Positions 1 to 6,104 are shown, counted from the stretch's first letter. The stretch is DNA of 12,865 nt from an uncultured Bacteroidales bacterium (GCA_947177315.1 CAMWTX010000027.1:1-12865), one strand, 5' to 3'. The notes: a model not told the origin generated them from the sequence alone. A program made the numbers and translations.

Positions 1-55
1 AACGAGATCTACAGGCGTATTATCGTCGGCAGCGTCAGATGTTTATATTATTCAA
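1..55. other. Illumina Nextera i5 adapter remnant (non-genomic contig end)
   Basis: Bases 23-42 are identical over 20 positions to the start of the Nextera read-1 transposase adapter (TCGTCGGCAGCGTC followed by AGATGT). Bases 3-13 (CGAGATCTACA) match the end of the P5 flow-cell primer. Between them lie exactly nine bases, which is one primer base plus an 8-base i5 index. Bases 44-47 continue the mosaic end, and bases 48-55 fit it poorly, with mostly A or G read as T. Two of the eight index bases would need the same kind of error to match the index I remember as GCGTAAGA. I conclude that this is uncleaned library adapter with low-quality calls, so genomic sequence starts somewhere between 48 and 56. 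Confidence 0.9.
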
Positions 56-2342
56 CTTCCCGTGGCTTGAGCTTTATCCATTCCCGATGGCCGGTAAGGT
101 AATGCAGGGCGTTCACCAAAAAGTTGCCGTTGCCGTACATCTGCCTTGTGTAGCGGTCAAAGCCAAGCGGCAGCGGCTGTCCGTCGGGCAGGATATCGTT
201 CCGCGCCATATCGCCGTCACCCACAATCATCATGGCGGAGGGTTCGCTCTCTTTCCTATACGCAAAACCGGCGGCGTTCTCCAATTCAGGTTTCACCAAG
301 GGATAAGCCGTGGAAAACTTTCCTTCCACCAACAACGCCACCGTTTGCCGCCCCTGGTCAAAACGGCGCAAATCGGGCGGGTTGCGCATCAGATCCGCCG
401 ACATCGCATGCGGCAGGCGCACCTTGAATGAATAGGGCGAAGTCTGCAGGAGCGGTGTTTTTTTCAAGCCGTTCTCAATGGTGTCGATACCGGCGGCCAC
501 CTGCAAACGGATGCTGCCTGTCTCCTGCGCCATGCAAGCGGCATCGCCCATATTCCAGGCTTCGGACTCAACCACCGGACTGTAATAATTGGGCATGAAC
601 TCGATAATAGGCTGGCTGCCCATATAGCCCGTAAGCACGGGCGAAAGGGCGGCGTTGCGGTCCAACAGCATCTCGCTGCGGAGCCGGAACCCGTAACGGA
701 AAAACAAATCGTCGAGGTTCAGATGATACGGCATGGCATCGAACATAGACTGCCCTTTGAGCGAGTCGAGCGAACCGTTGCCGGCCTCCATGACCCAAAG
801 CATTTTTCCGTCCCGCATCACATATTGGTCAAGCACGGCTTTCTGCGCTTCGGTAAAGGCGGTACGGGGATAGGCCACGATAGCCGCCGCATAACGGGGA
901 TGCCAGATGCCGTTGCTGTCTTGTTGCAGGAGCGATGCCGGGTCTGCGGTCAAAGCCGAGCGCGTTACCCTATAAAACGAACTGAGCGCATTGCCCAAAG
1001 AAACCGTCTGCATATAAGACAATTCACCGTTACCTTCCAAAAACGCGACCCCTTCCGGTTCTTTCTCCGACAAGGCGCGGATGGCGTTGGCCAGTTGCAA
1101 CTCCACATTCTCAATGGAATTATTGAGCGTTTCTTCCGCCCCACGCCCCAGCTGCTCGCTCAACAAACCCACCGAAACGGAACGCCCGCCGGAACGGAGT
1201 TCGGCCGCCGGAAAAATCAGACGCCGCGTAAGCCCTTCCTTGGTCCTAACCTCCAGCTGTGTGGGGCGGATGCCTTTCTGCGCCAGTTCCTGCATCAAGT
1301 CTTGGCGCTGTTCCTCGCTTTCGAGGGCGTAGATATCGGTAAACGTATAGCGGATGGAGGGGCGGTAAATCCTGAATTCGTCCAAAGTCTCGCGCACCGA
1401 GCGTTCCAAGCGCTTGAAGCCCGCCGGAAGATTGCCGGCAAGATACACCTTTACATACACCGGATTGTCGTCCTGCCGCAGGATGTCTTTGGTGACGGGC
1501 ATCAAGGTATAACGCTTGTCGGCGGTCAAATCCAGGCGGCAAGGCAGCAGCACCGCCACCACATCGACCACCGCCAGAAAAACGACCGCCAGCAGGTAAC
1601 GTTTCCAGAAAACCTTTCTGCGTTTGTCGAGCCCCAGCACGGTAAGATCTATAAAAAGCACCACGAGGCTCAGATAATAAGCCACATCCCGAAAATCCAC
1701 CACGCCCCGGCTCAACGAAGAATAGTGCCGGCTGATGCCGAGTTTGGCCACAAAAAGGCTCATCCCGCCTTCGGGAATCAAGGCGGCGAACAAATCAAAG
1801 CCCACATAGAGCATGGTGCAGGCCGCCACCGAAAGCACAAAAGCCACCACCTGGTTCTGCGTGAGCGAAGACATGAACACACACACCGCCACAAACGAAG
1901 CGCCCAGAAGCAACAAGCCCGTCAACGCGCCCCAAAACGCGCCCAAGTCGAAATTGCCCTGCGGAGAGGCCAGGCTGGAAACTGTATAGAGGTAGAGGAA
2001 CACGGGCAAGAGACTTACCGCCAACAGCAGAAATCCGGCAAAGAATTTGGCAAAGACCAGTTGCAGACGCGTAAGCGGACGGGTAAGCAGCATCTCCATC
2101 GTGCCGCTTTTCTTTTCTTCGGCAAAGCTGCGCATGCACAGGGCGGGCACCAAAAACAGGAATACGAGGGGCGCCCACGAAAAGAAAGGTTCCAAGGTGG
2201 CGTATCCCGCATCAAAAATATTGAAAGAAGTGGGCAGCACAAACAGCATCAAGGCATTGACGGCAAAAAACACCGCCAGCACCAAATACGCCAACGGCCC
2301 TGAAAAGAACAGACGTATTTCTTTATTGAGCAACGAACGCAT
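48..2342 (-). CDS. GldF-GldG fusion: ABC transporter permease plus auxiliary domain, 3' end cut by adapter
   Basis: This is an inner-membrane ABC transporter component of the gliding-motility GldF/GldG type, common in Bacteroidota whether or not they glide. Residues 1 to about 240 are an ABC-2 permease: hydrophobic segments near 17-35, 55-70, 100-121, 139-160, 164-188 and 220-237, with the family motif FAEEKKSGTMEMLLTRPL at 73-90. A seventh membrane segment (249-267) starts the GldG half, followed by the typical junction LDLTADKRYTL (270-280) and a large periplasmic ABC_transp_aux-like region. Known GldG proteins end with another membrane helix, which is missing here. The apparent stop at 48-50 lies at or inside the adapter remnant, so the C-terminus is probably artificial from about residue 762. 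The ATP-binding partner (GldA-like) is not in the window. The gene starts 5 bases after the DUF62 gene and is probably cotranscribed with it. Confidence 0.88.
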   Translation of the reverse strand: MRSLLNKEIRLFFSGPLAYLVLAVFFAVNALMLFVLPTSFNIFDAGYATLEPFFSWAPLVFLFLVPALCMRSFAEEKKSGTMEMLLTRPLTRLQLVFAKFFAGFLLLAVSLLPVFLYLYTVSSLASPQGNFDLGAFWGALTGLLLLGASFVAVCVFMSSLTQNQVVAFVLSVAACTMLYVGFDLFAALIPEGGMSLFVAKLGISRHYSSLSRGVVDFRDVAYYLSLVVLFIDLTVLGLDKRRKVFWKRYLLAVVFLAVVDVVAVLLPCRLDLTADKRYTLMPVTKDILRQDDNPVYVKVYLAGNLPAGFKRLERSVRETLDEFRIYRPSIRYTFTDIYALESEEQRQDLMQELAQKGIRPTQLEVRTKEGLTRRLIFPAAELRSGGRSVSVGLLSEQLGRGAEETLNNSIENVELQLANAIRALSEKEPEGVAFLEGNGELSYMQTVSLGNALSSFYRVTRSALTADPASLLQQDSNGIWHPRYAAAIVAYPRTAFTEAQKAVLDQYVMRDGKMLWVMEAGNGSLDSLKGQSMFDAMPYHLNLDDLFFRYGFRLRSEMLLDRNAALSPVLTGYMGSQPIIEFMPNYYSPVVESEAWNMGDAACMAQETGSIRLQVAAGIDTIENGLKKTPLLQTSPYSFKVRLPHAMSADLMRNPPDLRRFDQGRQTVALLVEGKFSTAYPLVKPELENAAGFAYRKESEPSAMMIVGDGDMARNDILPDGQPLPLGFDRYTRQMYGNGNFLVNALHYLTGHREWIKLKPREVE

Positions 2343-2347
2343 GATTC

Positions 2348-3208
2348 CTATCTCTTATTGATTTCGAAACGGACAACCACCTTGGCTCCGTTATCCACGC
2401 CCAGAATACGGGCCGCATTCCCACGGTTCATCGAAATTTCCAGAAAACCGTTTTCCAAAAAGATAAAGGCGATATCTCCGGCCTCCACATCCATATACGC
2501 CTTGACGAATTTGCCGGGAAATTTACGCCAATCCACCCGCAGTTCGGCAAACTTAAATTCCGCTTCACAGGCGGCGAACTGCTTTTTGGTAATATTGGTG
2601 ATGATGTTTCCGAAACCGTCCACACAAAGCACCATGCCTGAAAGCTGCATTCCCGTAACGTTTCCGTTGCGGTCCTTTTCGGGCGTGCGCTGCAAGACAA
2701 GCCCTCCCTCCAGCAGTTTGGGGCGGAATCTTTCTTTGTCGGCAAGACGGGTGCCGATCTGACCGATCGGTGTGCCGACCGCCAGCAGGGTGGCCACCTT
2801 AGGGAACAGGTCTCTGGCCGGAAAGGTATAGACTTGCGTTTCCTGCCAGGTTTTTATTTCGTAAACCTCTTCCGCCTGCTTTCCCGACAGGCATTCCAGC
2901 ACGGAAAAAAATCCGTTGTCGGCACCGATAAAGAACTGGCGGTCGAATTTCACCACCAGATGCGCGTTTTCGGGAGATGCGATGTCATCCACGCCTATGA
3001 TATGGATGGTTCCCGTCGGAAAATAACGGTAAGTGTCGAAGAGCATATACGCCGCCGCATAGATATTGCTGTTGTCCCGCGGCACGGCATGCGATATATC
3101 TACAACACGCACATCGGGCAACTTAGCCTGCAACCGGGCCCTGACCACCGCCGCATAATGGTCTGCCAGCCCCCAGTCTGTCAATAATGTTACCGTCTGT
3201 GTCATCAT
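2348..3208 (-). CDS. DUF62 / SAM hydroxide adenosyltransferase-family protein, divergent active site
   Basis: This 286-residue protein belongs to the family that hydrolyses S-adenosylmethionine to adenosine and methionine and also includes SAM-dependent fluorinases and chlorinases. Family landmarks are LLTDWGLADHY (8-18), VDISHAVPRDN (36-46), IGADNGFFSVL (94-104), FPARDLFPKVA (129-139), VDGFGNIITNIT (196-207) and the C-terminal NRGNAARILG (261-270). The catalytic triad of characterised members is Asp, Arg seven residues later (VDPGVGTERR) and His (FHGRD). Here the first is kept (Asp74), but the Arg position is Asn81 and the His position is Pro130. Activity is therefore uncertain, and the function may differ. 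A second ATG follows immediately at 3205 and could also start translation. A promoter lies only 6 bases upstream, so the mRNA may be leaderless. The gene leads an operon with the gldFG fusion. Confidence 0.87.
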   Translation of the reverse strand: MMTQTVTLLTDWGLADHYAAVVRARLQAKLPDVRVVDISHAVPRDNSNIYAAAYMLFDTYRYFPTGTIHIIGVDDIASPENAHLVVKFDRQFFIGADNGFFSVLECLSGKQAEEVYEIKTWQETQVYTFPARDLFPKVATLLAVGTPIGQIGTRLADKERFRPKLLEGGLVLQRTPEKDRNGNVTGMQLSGMVLCVDGFGNIITNITKKQFAACEAEFKFAELRVDWRKFPGKFVKAYMDVEAGDIAFIFLENGFLEISMNRGNAARILGVDNGAKVVVRFEINKR

Positions 3209-3214
3209 AACCTA

Positions 3215-3245
3215 CAAAATTACGGCTTTGGCGCGGAATATCCAA
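3215..3245 (-). promoter_or_regulatory. Bacteroidota-type promoter for the DUF62-gldFG operon
   Basis: On the minus strand a -33 element TTG (3245-3243) is followed after exactly 20 bases by TAATTTTG (3222-3215), which matches the -7 consensus TAnnTTTG. Only six bases separate the box from the ATG at 3208, so transcription should begin within a few bases of the start codon. Confidence 0.75.
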
Positions 3246-3250
3246 TTGGA

Positions 3251-3288
3251 ACTTGCAGTTGTCTCTGCGCTCGACTTTTCGTATCTTT
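3251..3288 (+). repeat. 38-bp direct repeat, copy 1 (promoter-bearing)
   Basis: This copy is identical over 38 bases to 3337-3374. It begins ACTTGCAGTTG and ends CTTTTCGTATCTTT, and it spans a whole promoter from the -33 to the -7 region. The copies are 86 bases apart start to start. The flanks differ, so only the promoter segment was duplicated. Confidence 0.95.
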
Positions 3289-3289
3289 A
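3259..3289 (+). promoter_or_regulatory. Upstream promoter copy P1 ahead of lpxD, weakened -7
   Basis: TTG (3259-3261) is followed after 20 bases by TATCTTTA (3282-3289). The last base of the -7 box is A, not the consensus G. This is the only difference from the downstream copy within the box. P1 may be weak or inactive. Confidence 0.5.
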
Positions 3290-3305
3290 ACTCCGTTGAA
3301 GATAC
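3281..3305. repeat. Inverted repeat downstream of promoter P1
   Basis: GTATCTT (3281-3287) pairs with AAGATAC (3299-3305). A T-G wobble and a further AAC/GTT pairing extend the stem to 11 pairs around the loop TCC (3292-3294). The left arm overlaps the P1 -7 box. A degenerate version occurs at the matching place before the PfkB kinase gene (around 9874-9896). It could be an operator or a structural remnant of a repeated promoter element. Confidence 0.6.
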
Positions 3306-3321
3306 TCCGTCTCGGCATAGC

Positions 3322-3347
3322 CAACTTGCAAGCAAGACTTGCAGTTG
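3322..3347. repeat. Inverted repeat overlapping the -33 element of the main lpxD promoter
   Basis: CAACTTGCAAG (3322-3332) is complementary to CTTGCAGTTG (3338-3347) except for one unpaired T, with spacer CAAGA. The right arm ends in the TTG that serves as the -33 element of promoter P2. A longer, more perfect inverted repeat sits in the same position before the PfkB kinase gene. Confidence 0.6.
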
Positions 3348-3374
3348 TCTCTGCGCTCGACTTTTCGTATCTTT
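3337..3374 (+). repeat. 38-bp direct repeat, copy 2 (promoter-bearing)
   Basis: This is the second, identical copy of 3251-3288. Here the base after the repeat is G, which completes a consensus -7 box, so this copy is the better promoter. Confidence 0.95.
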
Positions 3375-3375
3375 G
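3345..3375 (+). promoter_or_regulatory. Main promoter P2 for lpxD
   Basis: TTG (3345-3347), a 20-base spacer and TATCTTTG (3368-3375) match the Bacteroidota -33/-7 consensus exactly. The predicted start near 3380 gives a leader of about 50 bases before the lpxD ATG at 3433. This placement argues against longer upstream starts for lpxD. Confidence 0.8.
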
Positions 3376-3432
3376 TCCCATTTACGGGTAACCGGGTGTT
3401 TTGATGTCTCGGCAGCCTCAAAAATTGACGAT

Positions 3433-4470
3433 ATGCTCAGTTTTACACTTTCAAAAATAGCCGAAATCATCGGGGGAACCGTTGAGGGAGGCGCGGCGGA
3501 CGCGGTCATCACCACGCTCTGCAAGATAGAAGAAGGACACGAAGGAGGGCTTACTTTTCTGGCCAATCCCAAATACACCCCTTATATTTACGAAACAAAA
3601 GCCACGGCGGTCATCGTGGGCAAGGATTTTGTGCCCGAACACCCTGTTGCGGCGGCTTTGCTCCGTGTGGAAAACTCCTACGAATCGTTTGCGCGCCTGC
3701 TGGCTTTCTATAACGAATACACCTCGCCCAAACCGGGCATTTCGAGCCTTGCTTTCGTGGCACCCGACGCTAAAATCGGCAAGGACGTGTATATCGGCGA
3801 GTTCTGCGTTATCGCTTCGGGCTGCGAAATCGGCGACGGCTGCAAGATTTATCCGCAATGCTATGTAGGCAGCGGCGTGAGCATGAAAGAAAACTGCATT
3901 CTCTACCCCGGTGTAAAGGTATATGCCCATACGCAAATCGGCAAAGCCTGCATCCTGCAGGCCGGCGCGGTCATCGGTGCGGACGGCTTCGGTTTTGCCC
4001 CCAACAACGGCAGTTACGAAAAGATTCCGCAAATCGGCAACGTGATTCTGGAAGACAACGTGGAAATCGGCGCCAATACTTGCGTTGACAAGGCCACGAT
4101 GGGTTCCACCGTTATCAAGGAAGGCGTAAAGCTCGACAACCTGATTCAAATCGGCCACAATGTGGTGGTGGGCAAAAATACGGTGATGGCTTCGCAAGCG
4201 GGCGTTGCCGGCTCTACTAAAATCGGCGAGAACTGCATGTTCGGCGGTCAGGTAGGGGTTGCCGGCCACAGCGTGATTGCCAACGGTGTGATGCTGGCCG
4301 CACAGACGGGCGTGCCCGGTTCGGTCCGCAAGGAAAACGCCGTGCTTATCGGCGCGCCTCCTTTGGATCCGGCCGTGTTCAGACGTTCCTGCGTTCATTT
4401 CAAGAACCTTGACAGCATTGTGGAACGCCTGGCCCAAGTGGAAAAAGAGTTGGCCGAATTAAAGAAATAG
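3433..4470 (+). CDS. lpxD: UDP-3-O-(3-hydroxyacyl)glucosamine N-acyltransferase
   Basis: LpxD is the cytoplasmic trimeric enzyme that adds the second hydroxyacyl chain, from acyl carrier protein, to UDP-3-O-acyl-glucosamine, the third step of lipid A synthesis. The 345-residue protein is of normal family length. The N-terminal uridine-binding domain covers about residues 1-100 and contains LTFLANPKY (40-48). Hexapeptide repeats forming the left-handed beta helix run from about 108 to 300 (for example IGKDVYIGEFCVI, IGHNVVVG). His242 in IGHNVV matches the catalytic histidine (His239 in E. coli), and GADGFGFAP (182-190) is a family hallmark. The frame is open upstream to 3253, but that part holds the promoters and has no LpxD similarity, so the ATG at 3433 is chosen. 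No Shine-Dalgarno is visible. The gene appears monocistronic, with its own promoters and terminator. The usual Bacteroidota neighbour lpxC/fabZ is absent here. Confidence 0.96.
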   Translation: MLSFTLSKIAEIIGGTVEGGAADAVITTLCKIEEGHEGGLTFLANPKYTPYIYETKATAVIVGKDFVPEHPVAAALLRVENSYESFARLLAFYNEYTSPKPGISSLAFVAPDAKIGKDVYIGEFCVIASGCEIGDGCKIYPQCYVGSGVSMKENCILYPGVKVYAHTQIGKACILQAGAVIGADGFGFAPNNGSYEKIPQIGNVILEDNVEIGANTCVDKATMGSTVIKEGVKLDNLIQIGHNVVVGKNTVMASQAGVAGSTKIGENCMFGGQVGVAGHSVIANGVMLAAQTGVPGSVRKENAVLIGAPPLDPAVFRRSCVHFKNLDSIVERLAQVEKELAELKK

Positions 4471-4483
4471 TTGACCCTTAGCC

Positions 4484-4517
4484 AAAGCGACCCAAGCGCA
4501 AGTTTCGGTCGCTTTTT
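4484..4517 (+). terminator. Intrinsic terminator after lpxD, abutting truB
   Basis: AAAGCGACC (4484-4492) and GGTCGCTTT (4507-4515) form a perfect 9-bp stem around a 14-base loop. The right arm runs into five T (4513-4517). The hairpin starts 13 bases after the lpxD stop and its T tract ends only 6 bases before the truB ATG. Confidence 0.85.
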
Positions 4518-4523
4518 ATTGTG

Positions 4524-5234
4524 ATGAAAAATACGGTGGAAATTCCGGAAAGCGAGCGGCATCCGCTCGAAACCGGGCAGGTGATTTTGGTGGATAAGCC
4601 TTTGGAATGGACCTCGTTCAATGTGGTGAGCCGGGTCCGCAACTGGGCGCACAGGCAGATGGGGCGGCGTGTCAAGACAGGGCATGCCGGTACCCTGGAT
4701 CCGCTGGCGAGCGGGCTTCTGATTATCTGCACGGGGCGGTTCACCAAAAGGATAGAGGAATTTCAAGCCCAAAAGAAAGAATATACGGGCACTTTCGTTA
4801 TCGGCTCGGTTACCAAAAGTTTCGATTTGGAAAGCGAGGTGATGCCCGGCGGCGATTACAGCCATATCGGAGAAAAAGAGATACAGGATGCCGTAAAGCG
4901 GCTCACGGGCCCCATCATGCAGGTGCCGCCGGTGTTTTCGGCGGTAAAGGTGCAAGGAAAACGCGCCTACCAGTTTGCCCGCGCCGACCGGGAACTGAAA
5001 TTGGAGGCCAAGCCGATTACGGTTTACGAATTTGAGATAACGCGCATGGCCTTGCCCGAAATAGACTTCCGCATTGTATGCAGCAAAGGCACGTATATCC
5101 GCGCCATCGCCCGCGATTTGGGCGATCTCTTGGGCTGCGGCGCGTATCTTTCGGCACTCCGCCGCACCAAGATAGGCGATTTCAAGGTGGAAGACGCCCA
5201 TCGCATCGAGGAGTTTCTGAACTATCCGCAATAA
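4524..5234 (+). CDS. truB: tRNA pseudouridine(55) synthase
   Basis: TruB isomerises uridine 55 in the T-loop of tRNAs to pseudouridine. The product is 236 residues from the ATG at 4524; a GTG one codon earlier (4521) is a possible alternative start. The hallmark VDKPLEWTSF lies at 23-32, the catalytic motif GHAGTLDPLASG at 53-64 holds the nucleophile Asp59, and CSKGTYIRAIARDLG lies at 186-200. The length fits short bacterial TruB proteins that lack an extended C-terminal PUA domain. It lies 53 bases after lpxD but is separated from it by a strong terminator, and I see no consensus promoter of its own. It may be expressed by read-through or from an atypical promoter within lpxD. Confidence 0.95.
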   Translation: MKNTVEIPESERHPLETGQVILVDKPLEWTSFNVVSRVRNWAHRQMGRRVKTGHAGTLDPLASGLLIICTGRFTKRIEEFQAQKKEYTGTFVIGSVTKSFDLESEVMPGGDYSHIGEKEIQDAVKRLTGPIMQVPPVFSAVKVQGKRAYQFARADRELKLEAKPITVYEFEITRMALPEIDFRIVCSKGTYIRAIARDLGDLLGCGAYLSALRRTKIGDFKVEDAHRIEEFLNYPQ

Positions 5235-5239
5235 CTGCG

Positions 5240-5271
5240 TTTGCTTTTGCTCTCGACTTTCCGTATCTTCG
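5240..5271 (+). promoter_or_regulatory. Promoter for the DUF4290-murA-priA cluster
   Basis: TTTG (5240-5243), 20 bases, then TATCTTCG (5264-5271) gives a -7 box with one deviation from TAnnTTTG. The spacer shares CTCGACTTT-CGTATCTT with the lpxD promoter copies. It starts 5 bases after the truB stop, with no terminator between. The predicted leader to the ATG at 5349 is about 70 bases. Confidence 0.65.
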
Positions 5272-5291
5272 CAATCCGATAGTTGGAATCC

Positions 5292-5306
5292 GCCGTATCT
5301 TACGGC
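5292..5306 (+). other. Small hairpin in the leader of the DUF4290 gene
   Basis: GCCGTA (5292-5297) and TACGGC (5301-5306) are perfect complements around the loop TCT. It lies about 15-20 bases into the predicted leader. There is no T run after it, so it is not a terminator. A role in mRNA stability or regulation is only a possibility. Confidence 0.35.
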
Positions 5307-5348
5307 ATCTTTCGCACGGAAAACTCTTAAAATAGAAAGTACATTTTT

Positions 5349-6104
5349 ATGGAATACAATACCCAACGGAGCCCCTTGGTATATACCGAATACGGCAGAG
5401 GCATTCAGGAAATGGTGGATTTTGCCGTCAAGATACCCAGCAAGACCGCCCGCAACCGCGCCGCCCAGACCATCATCCGCTTTATGGAAGTGCTCCATCC
5501 GCAAGTGCGCGAACTGGACGACTATATGCACAAGCTCTACGACCAGCTCATCATCATGAGCGATTTCAAGCTCGACATAGACAATCCCTACCCTGCCCCC
5601 GAACCCGCCAAGGCTTCGGCTCCGGCAAAGCCTTTCGTATTCCGTCAGACCCCCATCAAGTTCCGCTACTACGGCAAGACCCTCGAAGCCATGATTCTCA
5701 AGGCTGCCGAAATGCCCGACGGAGCGGAAAAAGACGCCGCGCTGAACCTCATCACGGTGCAGATGAAAAAGTCTTACTACCTGTGGAACGACGACATTTT
5801 GAGCGATGAACTGGTGGCGGAACACCTCCATATCATCTCCAACGGCAAGATTACCTATACCGAGGCGATGAAAGGGGAAGTTTATTCCTCTTTCTACAAC
5901 AAGCCCAGCCTGGAACGCAAGAGCAAATACATCAACGTCAGCGCCTACGAAAACAACAGCACACGCCGCTACCACAACAACGGGCATTACAGCCGCAGCA
6001 ACGGAAACGGAACCGAAACCGGCACGCGCCGCTACAACAGAAACGAAAACAACCAAGGCTTTACGCCCAGAACCTCTACCTTTAAGAGAAGGAGGCCGTT
6101 TTGA
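5349..6104 (+). CDS. DUF4290 domain-containing protein with Asn/Arg-rich tail
   Basis: This is a 251-residue member of DUF4290, a family of unknown function that I know only from Bacteroidota, where it often sits beside murA as it does here. The start MEYNTQR and the stretch MSDFKLDIDNPYP (70-82) are family hallmarks. Residues 1-80 and about 98-190 look helical and folded. They are separated by a Pro/Ala linker (PAPEPAKASAPAKP, 82-95). From about residue 201 the protein becomes low complexity, rich in Asn, Arg, Gly, Ser and Tyr, ending FKRRRPF. It has no signal peptide or membrane segment, so it is probably cytoplasmic. The basic, disordered tail could bind RNA or another polyanion, which is an inference from composition only. 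The last codons also supply the ribosome-binding site of murA, and the stop overlaps the murA start by four bases. Confidence 0.9.
   Translation: MEYNTQRSPLVYTEYGRGIQEMVDFAVKIPSKTARNRAAQTIIRFMEVLHPQVRELDDYMHKLYDQLIIMSDFKLDIDNPYPAPEPAKASAPAKPFVFRQTPIKFRYYGKTLEAMILKAAEMPDGAEKDAALNLITVQMKKSYYLWNDDILSDELVAEHLHIISNGKITYTEAMKGEVYSSFYNKPSLERKSKYINVSAYENNSTRRYHNNGHYSRSNGNGTETGTRRYNRNENNQGFTPRTSTFKRRRPF
6089..6095 (+). promoter_or_regulatory. Strong Shine-Dalgarno deciding the TTG start of murA
   Basis: AAGGAGG (6089-6095), within AGAGAAGGAGG, lies 5 bases before TTG at 6101. It is the only near-perfect Shine-Dalgarno before any gene in this window. It sits inside the final Lys-Arg-Arg-Arg codons of the DUF4290 gene. 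Confidence 0.85.

Noticed and set aside
39..431. 130-residue plus-strand open frame at the left edge
   Set aside because: It starts inside the adapter remnant and runs antisense to the GldG coding region; no family resemblance.
723..2303. 526-residue open frame on the plus strand opposite the gldFG fusion
   Set aside because: The product is rich in His, Gln and Arg without domains, typical of the antisense of membrane-protein codons. The minus-strand gene has clear motifs.
3253..3432. N-terminal extension of lpxD from an upstream start
   Set aside because: The stretch contains both promoter copies and repeats and has no similarity to LpxD; the ATG at 3433 gives the standard length.
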